DNA of 16,238 nt from SFLA01 sp964485815. Lineage in GTDB: Bacteria > Bacillota > Clostridia > Oscillospirales > CAG-382. Within the stretch, counting starts at the first letter, position 1, and each line of letters starts with the position of its first letter. Below, one piece after another: positions 1-5,597 of this stretch. The translations under genes and the position numbers were made by a program. A model generated the notes under the pieces. The model made no database searches, was not told the origin of the DNA, and saw only the letters and a list, made by a program, of their open reading frames with translations. The stretch is from the NCBI GenBank assembly GCA_964485815.1, contig CAZAJX010000037.1, positions 1 through 16,238 on the forward strand. Direction: 5' to 3'.

Positions 1-489
1 ATATCCCAAAGATCCCACCACCGTAACCACGGAGGCGCATATCTGCAACAGATCGTGGGAAAGAGATGCGTTTACGGTATCTATATCATAGGAAATGTGG
101 CTTACAATATCACCCGTCTGGTGGGTATCGAAATATCCCGCAGGCAGGGTGAGCAGGTGGTCGAACACCTCTTTACGCAGGGTATAGGTTATTTTTTGTC
201 CCAATTTTACAAGCAGCGCCGCAAGGAGGAAGGACAAAAGTGCAGAAGCGGCGTAAACGATAACCATAAAGATAACGTTTGTGGTAACCACATCCATATC
301 CACCTTGCCCACGCCGAGGTTTATGGCGTTTATGGCTTTGGCGGAAAGGGAAGGCCCCAGCAGGGCGAGAAGGTTTGAAGCAAGCATTAAAGCAAACGCC
401 GTTACAACGTATAGCTTGTGGCGGAAAAGATAGCTTCCCAAACGCAAAAGTGCCGCTTTTTTGCCCTTTAAAGATGTTTTTTTAGTCAA
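1..489 (-). CDS. ABC exporter half-transporter (membrane domain), C-terminal part off the left edge
   Basis: Only the first 163 codons are visible; the gene continues beyond base 1. The start is inferred as TTG at 489-487, because a GGAGGT ribosome binding site lies 7 bases upstream and no suitable ATG exists. It overlaps the stop of the upstream half-transporter gene by 8 bases, which suggests translational coupling. The protein opens with a basic stretch (TKKTSLKGKKAALLRLGSY), then shows two hydrophobic segments (about residues 28-50 and 65-90). A conserved coupling-helix region of type-IV ABC exporters follows: LRKEVFDHLLTLPAGYFD, then TGDIVSH. No nucleotide-binding domain is visible. Because its neighbour has a degenerate ATPase site, this subunit is expected (inference) to carry the canonical catalytic glutamate of a heterodimeric exporter. 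The substrate cannot be inferred. Confidence 0.88.
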   Translation of the reverse strand, partial: MTKKTSLKGKKAALLRLGSYLFRHKLYVVTAFALMLASNLLALLGPSLSAKAINAINLGVGKVDMDVVTTNVIFMVIVYAASALLSFLLAALLVKLGQKITYTLRKEVFDHLLTLPAGYFDTHQTGDIVSHISYDIDTVNASLSHDLLQICASVVTVVGSLGY

Positions 490-2236
490 GGACGGCACCT
501 CCCATCTGCGAATTGCTTATATCACGGTATTCCTCGCTCATTTCCAAAAGCTGTTCATGAGTGCCTACCGCGCTTATTCTGCCCTCGGAAAGGACGATTA
601 TCTTATCGCAACTCATAACCGAGCTTACACGCTGTGCCACGATGACGGTGGTACTGCCTGCGGTGTCCGTCTTAAGCGCCTTGCGCAAGGCGGAATCGGT
701 ACGGTAATCCAAAGCGGAGGAGGAATCGTCCAGCACCAATATCTCGGGGTTTCCCGCAACGGCGCGGGTAATAAGAGTTCTTTGCTTTTGTCCGCCGGAA
801 AGGTTGTTTCCCTTTGAGGTAAGCTCACGCTCGTAGCCCTCGTCAAATCCGGTTATAAACCCGTCTGCCTGGGCGGTTGCGGCGGCGGAGCGCATTTCCT
901 CATCGGAAATATCGCGGTAAAACTTTATGTTCTCGTTTATTTTACCTGCAAAGATAAAATCGTTTTGCATAGCCGCGCCGAACATTGTGTGCAGCTTGTC
1001 CGCAGGGATGGTGCGGATATTCTTGCCGTCTATATACACGTCCCCCTCGGTGGCATCGTAAAGGCGCATAAGCAAAGCGAGAATGGTTGTCTTTCCGCTT
1101 CCCGTCGCGCCGATAATACCCAGCGACTGCCCTTTTTCAAGGGTGAAGGAAATATCGTGAAGCACGTTTTTAGTGTTGTTATATGCAAAGGAAACCTTAT
1201 CAAAGCGAATAAAGCTGCCGTCATTTTTTGGAGGATAGTCGGTTTCGGAGCATACCTGCAGGTCATAAGGAGTATCCAGCACCTCCGCAACTCTGCCTGC
1301 GGATGCGGAAGCCTTTGAAAAGATAACGAAAAGGCGGGAAATTGCCAGCATTGCCATAGAGATAAGGGTGAAATACTGGATAAACGCAACTATTTTGCCC
1401 GGCTCGGTAAGGTCGGCGTTTACACGGAAAGCGCCGACGAATACCACGGCGGTAAGACCTAAATTCATAAAAAAGGTCATTACGGGGTTGGATGCCGCCA
1501 TGGTGATATTCGCCCTTTTCTCCTTTGCGGCAAGGTTGCGGTTGGCGGTATCGTAACGGCGGGTTTCATATTCTTTTCTGGAAAGGGCTTTTATAACACG
1601 GATTCCCTGAGCGTCCTCACGGACTACCTTTACCATTCCGTCCACCGCCTTCTGGGTTTCACGGAACATGGGAAGACCCTTGCGGGAGATGCCGTAAACG
1701 GTAATAAATATAAAAGGAAGCACGCACGCCATTACTCCCGTAAGCACGGGATCAAGAGTAGCGGTAATAATAAGTCCGCCAATAAGCATTATGGGAGCGC
1801 GTATTCCCATACGCTGTACCACGTTCATAAAGTGATGGATATTATAGGTATCCGTGGTAAGGCGGCTTTCAAGAGATGCTACGGTAAAGCTATCTGTCTG
1901 GGCGGGAGAAAGTGACATAGTGCGTCTGAAAAGATCGCTTCTTATCTCTCCTGCTACGGATTTGGAAACCTTTGCCGCCATTCTGTTTGCGGTAATGTTG
2001 CCCACCACCGCCAAGGCGGCGCAAAGCATCATAAACGCCGACCACAAAACTATGCATTTTATAACGGCGTTTACGTTTACGTCGGTCTGTCCTTCAAGAG
2101 GGCGGATAATATAGTCGATAATATAGCTTAAAATATACGGTAACGCCAATTCAGCCATAGTGGCGAGTATCTTTACGGAGAAAGACACGGTCATCCGCCC
2201 GCCGTATGGCTTAAGGTATAATAGTATTTTCTTCAA
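482..2236 (-). CDS. ABC exporter half-transporter, fused membrane and ATPase domains, degenerate catalytic site
   Basis: 584-residue type-IV ABC exporter subunit located in the cytoplasmic membrane. A six-helix membrane domain spans about residues 15-320. The ATPase domain has Walker A GATGSGKTT (376-384), signature LSGGQ (479-483), Walker B ILVLDD (499-504) and a SALD D-loop. The residue after the Walker B aspartate is Asp rather than the catalytic Glu, and the switch histidine is replaced by Gln (AQRVSSV). The same changes are known in the degenerate subunit of heterodimeric exporters such as TM287/288 and BmrCD, so it probably pairs with the next gene. The start is TTG at 2236-2234, overlapping the marR stop as TTGA, with AGGGAG 7 bases upstream. 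A role as a MarR-controlled drug or metabolite efflux pump is inferred from the operon; the substrate is unknown. Confidence 0.95.
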   Translation of the reverse strand: MKKILLYLKPYGGRMTVSFSVKILATMAELALPYILSYIIDYIIRPLEGQTDVNVNAVIKCIVLWSAFMMLCAALAVVGNITANRMAAKVSKSVAGEIRSDLFRRTMSLSPAQTDSFTVASLESRLTTDTYNIHHFMNVVQRMGIRAPIMLIGGLIITATLDPVLTGVMACVLPFIFITVYGISRKGLPMFRETQKAVDGMVKVVREDAQGIRVIKALSRKEYETRRYDTANRNLAAKEKRANITMAASNPVMTFFMNLGLTAVVFVGAFRVNADLTEPGKIVAFIQYFTLISMAMLAISRLFVIFSKASASAGRVAEVLDTPYDLQVCSETDYPPKNDGSFIRFDKVSFAYNNTKNVLHDISFTLEKGQSLGIIGATGSGKTTILALLMRLYDATEGDVYIDGKNIRTIPADKLHTMFGAAMQNDFIFAGKINENIKFYRDISDEEMRSAAATAQADGFITGFDEGYERELTSKGNNLSGGQKQRTLITRAVAGNPEILVLDDSSSALDYRTDSALRKALKTDTAGSTTVIVAQRVSSVMSCDKIIVLSEGRISAVGTHEQLLEMSEEYRDISNSQMGGAVLD

Positions 2237-2688
2237 AGCCGTTCTCCCTCCCCTGCCGTGTCCGAAAGCTCGCCGTAAGATGCGGCTCTTTTAGCGATCT
2301 TTTGCAATACCGACATGAACACGGCGGCTTCCTCTTCGTTTATATCAGCGGTGATGTATTCGTTCCAATCCTTCAGAATACTGCGTATGCGGGGCAGTTC
2401 CTCCTGCGCCTTATCCGTAGGGTACACAAGCAAAACTCTTTTGTCGGTTTCGCTTTGTTCCCTGCGGACGTACCCGTGGGATTCAAGATAGGAAAGAGCC
2501 CGTGTTACGTTGCTTTTATTTATATATACCATTTTGCAAAGCGCCTCTTGGGTAACACCGGGATTTCTGCAAAGTGTGAGTATATACGGAAAATGACACG
2601 CTCCCAGCTCTGTCCCCTCAAGACGGTCTGCACGGTACATCATACCGCAGCGGCTTATGATATTTATATAACGCATTGTTGATGCCAT
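2233..2688 (-). CDS. MarR-family transcriptional regulator
   Basis: 151 residues, the usual size for a MarR dimeric winged-helix repressor. The winged helix covers about residues 45-100: a recognition region around NKSNVTRALSYLESHGYV, followed by the wing RREQSETDKRVLLVYPT, where the D-x-R signature (DKR) is typical of the family. Helical flanks form the dimerisation region. The ATG at 2688 follows AGAGG by 7 bases. It is the first gene of a three-gene operon and overlaps the ABC subunit by 4 bases, so it most likely represses its own operon and releases DNA when a ligand, perhaps an exported compound, binds. A perfect short palindrome lies just downstream of the promoter -10 box. The ligand is not deducible. 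Confidence 0.93.
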   Translation of the reverse strand: MASTMRYINIISRCGMMYRADRLEGTELGACHFPYILTLCRNPGVTQEALCKMVYINKSNVTRALSYLESHGYVRREQSETDKRVLLVYPTDKAQEELPRIRSILKDWNEYITADINEEEAAVFMSVLQKIAKRAASYGELSDTAGEGERL

Positions 2689-2712
2689 AAATATACCTCT
2701 TTTAAAAAATTA

Positions 2713-2726
2713 GTTGCGTGCGCAAC
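2713..2726. promoter_or_regulatory. Probable MarR operator palindrome
   Basis: GTTGCG-TG-CGCAAC is a perfect inverted repeat with 6-base arms. It lies at about +5 to +18 of the marR transcript, where bound repressor would block RNA polymerase. MarR proteins commonly autorepress through such palindromes. Assignment to this MarR is inferred from position. Confidence 0.65.
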
Positions 2727-2737
2727 GATTTATGCAG

Positions 2738-2766
2738 AGTATAGCATATATGTAAAATAATGTCAA
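2738..2766 (-). promoter_or_regulatory. Sigma-A promoter of the marR-ABC operon
   Basis: On the minus strand, TTGACA (2766-2761) is followed after exactly 17 bases by TATACT (2743-2738). This is a near-perfect vegetative promoter. The predicted transcript starts near 2731 and gives a leader of about 43 bases. Confidence 0.85.
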
Positions 2767-2833
2767 TAAAATTCTCGATACCAAAGCGATGGCTAAATAG
2801 CTCAGAACGTAAAAACGCTAATCACACCAACGA

Positions 2834-2868
2834 CAAAAACACGGAGAGCGCTTTTACACGCCCTCCGT
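2834..2868 (-). terminator. Rho-independent terminator of perR-rbr
   Basis: Arms 2859-2868 and 2841-2850 form a 10-bp stem with an 8-base loop. On the minus-strand transcript one position is a G-U pair; on the plus strand it would be an A-C mismatch. The T-run GTTTTTG follows the stem on the minus strand. It lies about 50 bases past the rubrerythrin stop. The bases between here and the marR promoter (about 2767-2833) show nothing recognisable. Confidence 0.8.
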
Positions 2869-2916
2869 ATTTAAAGGAGTTTTTATGAAAATTACTTTTA
2901 AGTGTATCTTTTAAAA

Positions 2917-3450
2917 TTAGTAGTTAACTTTCTTCTCTGCGAAGTATGCCTGAGGATGTGCACATACGGGGCATACGTTGGGAGCCTTCTTGCCAACAAC
3001 TACGTGACCGCAGTTAAGACATTCCCAGATAGTGTCGCCTTCCTTGCTGAATACAAGACCTTCCTTGCAGTTTGCAAGAAGCTTTCTGTATCTTTCCTCG
3101 TGTTCCTTTTCGATAGCTGCTACGCCCTCGAAAAGTCTTGCGATAGCTTCAAAGCCTTCTTCACGAGCTTCCTTTGCGAAGGTATCGTACATATCGGTCC
3201 ACTCGTAGTTTTCGCCTTCAGCAGCGGCCTCAAGGTTTGCTTCGGTGTTGCCGATACCGCCGAGAAGCTTGAACCACATCTTTGCGTGTTCTTTTTCGTT
3301 GTTTGCGGTTTCTTCAAAAATATTTGCGATCTGAACGTAGCCTTCCTTGCGTGCTACGGATGCGAAATAGGTATATTTGTTTCTTGCCTGAGATTCGCCT
3401 GCGAAAGCGGTCATAAGATTCTGCTCGGTTTTGGTTCCTTTAATGTTCAT
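2917..3450 (-). CDS. rbr: Rubrerythrin
   Basis: 177-residue cytoplasmic non-haem iron protein that reduces hydrogen peroxide in anaerobes. The N-terminal four-helix ferritin-like domain (about 1-135) carries the di-iron ligands: the AGES glutamate (E19) and two ExxH repeats, EKEH at 52-55 and EKEH at 114-117. The C-terminal rubredoxin domain binds a mononuclear iron through Cys 144, 147, 160 and 163 (CLNC and CPVC). Length and domain order match classical rubrerythrin. The ATG at 3450 has AAGGAG upstream, and only 11 bases separate it from the perR stop, so the two genes are probably co-transcribed from the perR promoter. Derepression by PerR under peroxide is the expected control (known in related anaerobes, inferred here). 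Confidence 0.97.
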   Translation of the reverse strand: MNIKGTKTEQNLMTAFAGESQARNKYTYFASVARKEGYVQIANIFEETANNEKEHAKMWFKLLGGIGNTEANLEAAAEGENYEWTDMYDTFAKEAREEGFEAIARLFEGVAAIEKEHEERYRKLLANCKEGLVFSKEGDTIWECLNCGHVVVGKKAPNVCPVCAHPQAYFAEKKVNY

Positions 3451-3461
3451 TGTGTTTCTCC

Positions 3462-3839
3462 TTAATTTTTAAACTGTATATTTTTTGTTTTTTTACATTC
3501 TTCACATTCCCTGCGCACGGTAAGCTCATAGGATACGCATTCTCCCAAAGCCTGCTCCAATGCACACGAAACCTCTTGGGACAGGTCGCTCACATTTCCG
3601 CATACAGGACAAACTGCGTGTCCGTGAGGTGTAAGCGTCTTATCAAATCTGTCTGCCGCGAAGGGAACCGCGATCCTGCGTATTAACCCTTCCTCTGCCA
3701 GCCTGCCCAAATTGCGGTATATTGTGCCCAGAGATACGTGAGGTATATCCTCTTTTACTCTTGCGCATATCATATCCGCATCCGGATGGCAGCAGCTTTC
3801 ACGCACGGCGGAAAGTATTGCTTCTCTTTGCTTTGACAT
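3462..3839 (-). CDS. perR: PerR-type peroxide-sensing repressor (Fur family)
   Basis: 125 residues. A winged helix (about 1-62, with SLGTIYRNLGRLAEEGLI) is followed by the metal-binding dimerisation domain. By spacing, all five regulatory-metal ligands of Bacillus PerR are present: His18 (in CHPDAD), Asp66 (RFD), His72 and His74 (PHGH) and Asp85 (VSD). The structural zinc cysteines are the pairs C77/C80 (CPVC) and CEEC near the C-terminus. In PerR, the iron-bound histidines are oxidised by peroxide, which releases DNA. The ligand set favours PerR over Fur or Zur. It starts somewhat further in than Bacillus PerR. The ATG at 3839 is preceded by AAAGGAGG. It sits just upstream of rubrerythrin, a typical PerR target. 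Confidence 0.88.
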   Translation of the reverse strand: MSKQREAILSAVRESCCHPDADMICARVKEDIPHVSLGTIYRNLGRLAEEGLIRRIAVPFAADRFDKTLTPHGHAVCPVCGNVSDLSQEVSCALEQALGECVSYELTVRRECEECKKTKNIQFKN

Positions 3840-3864
3840 TTGCGCCTCCTTTCAAAAATAGGAA

Positions 3865-3879
3865 TGATTACTGTTATTA
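3865..3879. promoter_or_regulatory. Fur/PerR-like box
   Basis: TGATTAC-T-GTTATTA is a 7-1-7 imperfect inverted repeat that matches the Fur consensus TGATAATNATTATCA at 10 of 14 defined positions. It abuts the -10 box of the perR promoter and covers the likely start site, as expected for PerR autoregulation. Binding is inferred, not shown. Confidence 0.6.
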
Positions 3880-3906
3880 GTATATCATAATTTCCGCAAA
3901 TGTCAA
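3879..3906 (-). promoter_or_regulatory. Sigma-A promoter of perR-rbr
   Basis: Minus strand TTGACA (3906-3901), a 16-base spacer, then TATACT (3884-3879). The predicted start is near 3872, inside the Fur-like box described separately. Confidence 0.8.
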
Positions 3907-3936
3907 TAGGAAAAACACAAAAATATAAAAAATTTT

Positions 3937-4716
3937 CTATACCGTTAAAGCCTTGTTTTTAAGGCGCAGGTTATCGGCGATCATGGCGATAAATTCCGAA
4001 TTGGTAGGCTTGCCTCTGGAATTTTGCACGGTATAGCCGAAGAAGGAATTGAGCACCTCCAGATCCCCTCTGTCCCACGCCACCTCGATAGCATGGCGGA
4101 TAGCTCTTTCCACGCGGGAGGATGTGGTGCCGTATTTCTTTGCCACCGAAGGATACAATACTTTTGTTACAGAGTTGATTATGTCGTTATCGTTTATAGT
4201 CATTATTATAGCCGTGCGGAGATACTGGTATCCCTTAATATGTGCGGGAACGCCGATTTGATGTATTATTTTGGTAACCTGTGCCTCAAGGTCGGTTTCA
4301 TCGTTTTCTCTGCGCACGCGGAGTCTGCGGGATTTATCCGAAAGCCGCACCACACGCTCTGCAAGAGTAGTGTAATCCGGCGGCTTGATCATACAATAAG
4401 AAGCGCCCGCTTCACAGCACTCCTCAAAAAGCTCCTCCGAATTAAACGCCGACATCATTATAAAAGCGGGAGAATTATCCCCAAGCTGTTTTCTGCACTC
4501 TTTTATAAGCCCCGCGCCGTCAAGCATACCCAGATACAGCTCGCTTATTACCACGTTGGGCTTGCTTCTGCATATTCGGGTGAACGCCTCCCTTCCGTCC
4601 GATGCCTCACCTACTATTTCCACGCCTCGGGGACGGAGATGCTGTACGCACTGGGCGCGAAACTCCGCCGAACCGTCCGCTATAAATACTCTTGCTCTTG
4701 TCTGCTGTTTTTCCAT
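3937..4716 (-). CDS. spo0A: Spo0A sporulation master regulator with altered phosphoacceptor site
   Basis: 259-residue cytoplasmic response regulator. The receiver domain is about 8-125, a linker follows to about 145, and the C-terminal Spo0A DNA-binding domain is about 146-259. The C-terminal half is highly conserved (IGVPAHIKGYQYLR, SSRVERAIRHAIEVAW, KPTNSEFIAM), so the family call is secure. The receiver is unusual. The position of phosphoacceptor Asp56 in Bacillus is Glu59 (codon GAG at 4542-4540), with unchanged spacing to the following LDG. The acidic pair that is DD in Bacillus is Asp14-Gly15. The conserved Lys (IKPPD) and Ser (MSAF) remain. It may act without classical phosphorylation; Glu can mimic phospho-Asp in some receivers. 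The ATG at 4716 has AAAGGAT upstream. Its usual neighbour spoIVB lies 2.6 kb away. Confidence 0.94.
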   Translation of the reverse strand: MEKQQTRARVFIADGSAEFRAQCVQHLRPRGVEIVGEASDGREAFTRICRSKPNVVISELYLGMLDGAGLIKECRKQLGDNSPAFIMMSAFNSEELFEECCEAGASYCMIKPPDYTTLAERVVRLSDKSRRLRVRRENDETDLEAQVTKIIHQIGVPAHIKGYQYLRTAIIMTINDNDIINSVTKVLYPSVAKKYGTTSSRVERAIRHAIEVAWDRGDLEVLNSFFGYTVQNSRGKPTNSEFIAMIADNLRLKNKALTV

Positions 4717-4756
4717 TGCCGTTACATCCTTTCAAAAAATGCATTATGTTTTCCGT

Positions 4757-4847
4757 TTGGCAGAATTATAACACATTTGGCAATTTTTGGCAATAGTTTT
4801 TTGCCAATTTATTCATCTTTTTGCCAACTTTTTACGACATTTGCCAA
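4757..4847. repeat. Array of six phased TTGGCAA boxes over the spo0A promoter
   Basis: Three boxes read TTGGCA(A/G) on the plus strand (starts 4757, 4777, 4787) and three read TTGCCAA (starts 4801, 4821, 4841). Steps between starts are 20, 10, 14, 20 and 20 bases, mostly whole helical turns. Two outer pairs are symmetric about 4802. The boxes overlap the start site, spacer and -35 of the spo0A promoter and extend upstream, so they look like binding sites for a cooperative regulator. The regulator is unknown. Confidence 0.75.
4765..4793 (-). promoter_or_regulatory. spo0A promoter with extended -10
   Basis: Minus strand TTGCCA (4793-4788), a 17-base spacer, then TATAAT (4770-4765) preceded by TGT, giving an extended -10. 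The -35 hexamer is itself part of one TTGGCAA box, so any factor binding the array should compete with or contact RNA polymerase. The predicted start is near 4758. Confidence 0.75.
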
Positions 4848-4869
4848 CAAAGACTTATCTTTTGCGACA
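4833..4869 (-). promoter_or_regulatory. Two 0A-box-like sites upstream of spo0A
   Basis: On the minus strand, TGTCGCA (4869-4863) and TGTCGTA (4839-4833) each match the Spo0A box TGTCGAA at 6 of 7 positions. They lie roughly 75-110 bases upstream of the predicted start. Spo0A autoregulation is known in Bacillus; here it is only suggested by these motifs. Confidence 0.4.
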
Positions 4870-4897
4870 AAAAGCGGGATTTAATTATGTAAAACTA

Positions 4898-4926
4898 TTG
4901 ACAAAAGCGTGGCATGGGAATATGAT
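4898..4926 (+). promoter_or_regulatory. Sigma-A promoter of pcp
   Basis: TTGACA (4898-4903), 17 bases, TATGAT (4921-4926). The start is expected near 4933. It is divergent from spo0A, and this placement excludes the ATG at 4909 as the pcp start. Confidence 0.85.
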
Positions 4927-4959
4927 TTAACCGTAAATACGTGGGGAGGAAAAAACGCT

Positions 4960-5553
4960 TTGGCAGAAAAAACACTTTTGATAACCGGATTTGACCCTTT
5001 TGGGGGAGAAAAAATAAACCCCTCCTTTGAGGCAGTAAAAAGACTGCCCGAAAGGATCGGGGAATACAATATTATAAAGCTGTGCGTGCCCACCTCCTTT
5101 GAAAAAGCAAGTAAAACGGTGATCGCCAAAGCCGAGGAATCGGATGCGGACGTGATAATCTGTGTCGGTCAGGCAGGCGGCAGAAAGGGTGTTACTCCCG
5201 AGGTGATCGGAATAAACCTGCGGGACGCCCGTATCCCCGATAATGACGGAGCTATGCCGAAAAATCAGCCTGTAATTAAAAACGCACCCGCCGCGTATTT
5301 TTCCACCCTGCCTGTGGATGATATAGTTGAAGCGGTAAACCAAGCGGGCGTGCCTTGCTCTAAATCCTATTCCGCAGGGGCGTTTGTGTGCAACGATCTG
5401 CTGTATTCCCTGCTTCACCGCTTTAACGGCACGGACAAAAAGATCGGCTTTATCCACGTGCCCTTTCTTCCCGAGCAGGCAGGCGATAAACACCCGTCCC
5501 TTTCCCTTGAGCAAATAATTACCGCTCTCACCGCGGCGATAAAGGTAATATAA
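4960..5553 (+). CDS. pcp: Pyroglutamyl-peptidase I
   Basis: Cytoplasmic cysteine peptidase (family C15) that removes N-terminal pyroglutamate from peptides. The start is taken as TTG at 4960, preceded by GGGGAGGA with 9 bases spacing, giving 197 residues. An in-frame ATG at 4909 lies between the promoter -35 and -10 boxes and cannot be transcribed from this promoter. From the TTG start the catalytic residues are Glu81 (VTPEVIGIN), Cys144 (GAFVCNDLL) and His166 (IGFIHVPF). The first two agree with the classical numbering E81 and C144, which supports the start. The family N-terminal motif LLITGFDPFGG is present. It is transcribed alone from its own promoter and ends at a bidirectional terminator. 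It is probably a peptide-scavenging housekeeping function with no evident link to the neighbouring sporulation genes. Confidence 0.95.
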   Translation: MAEKTLLITGFDPFGGEKINPSFEAVKRLPERIGEYNIIKLCVPTSFEKASKTVIAKAEESDADVIICVGQAGGRKGVTPEVIGINLRDARIPDNDGAMPKNQPVIKNAPAAYFSTLPVDDIVEAVNQAGVPCSKSYSAGAFVCNDLLYSLLHRFNGTDKKIGFIHVPFLPEQAGDKHPSLSLEQIITALTAAIKVI

Positions 5554-5567
5554 CCGGTAGATAACAA

Positions 5568-5593
5568 AAACCACGGCAAAAACGCCGTGGTTT
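5568..5593. terminator. Bidirectional terminator between pcp and the YD lipoprotein gene
   Basis: Perfect 10-base arms (AAACCACGGC and GCCGTGGTTT) with a 6-base loop lie between two convergent genes. T-rich sequence follows the stem on both strands (TTTAATTTTA on plus, TTTTTGTTAT on minus). Confidence 0.85.
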
Positions 5594-5597
5594 AATT

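Noticed and set aside
4787..4807. TTGGCAA...TTGCCAA hairpin as a terminator upstream of spo0A
   Set aside because: The arms are only 7 bases, AT-rich and part of the spo0A promoter; the surrounding box array explains them better.
4757..4847. TTGGCA boxes as sigma-54 promoters
   Set aside because: The sigma-54 pattern needs GG-N10-GC between -24 and -12. No pair of boxes gives that spacing in the correct orientation.
4024..4884. 286-codon plus-strand frame opposite spo0A
   Set aside because: It runs over the highly conserved Spo0A coding region and through the promoter boxes; no coding evidence.
4909..4959. Earlier in-frame ATG for pcp
   Set aside because: It lies between the -35 and -10 boxes of the promoter and has no ribosome binding site. 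The TTG at 4960 fits both the ribosome site and the family's active-site numbering.
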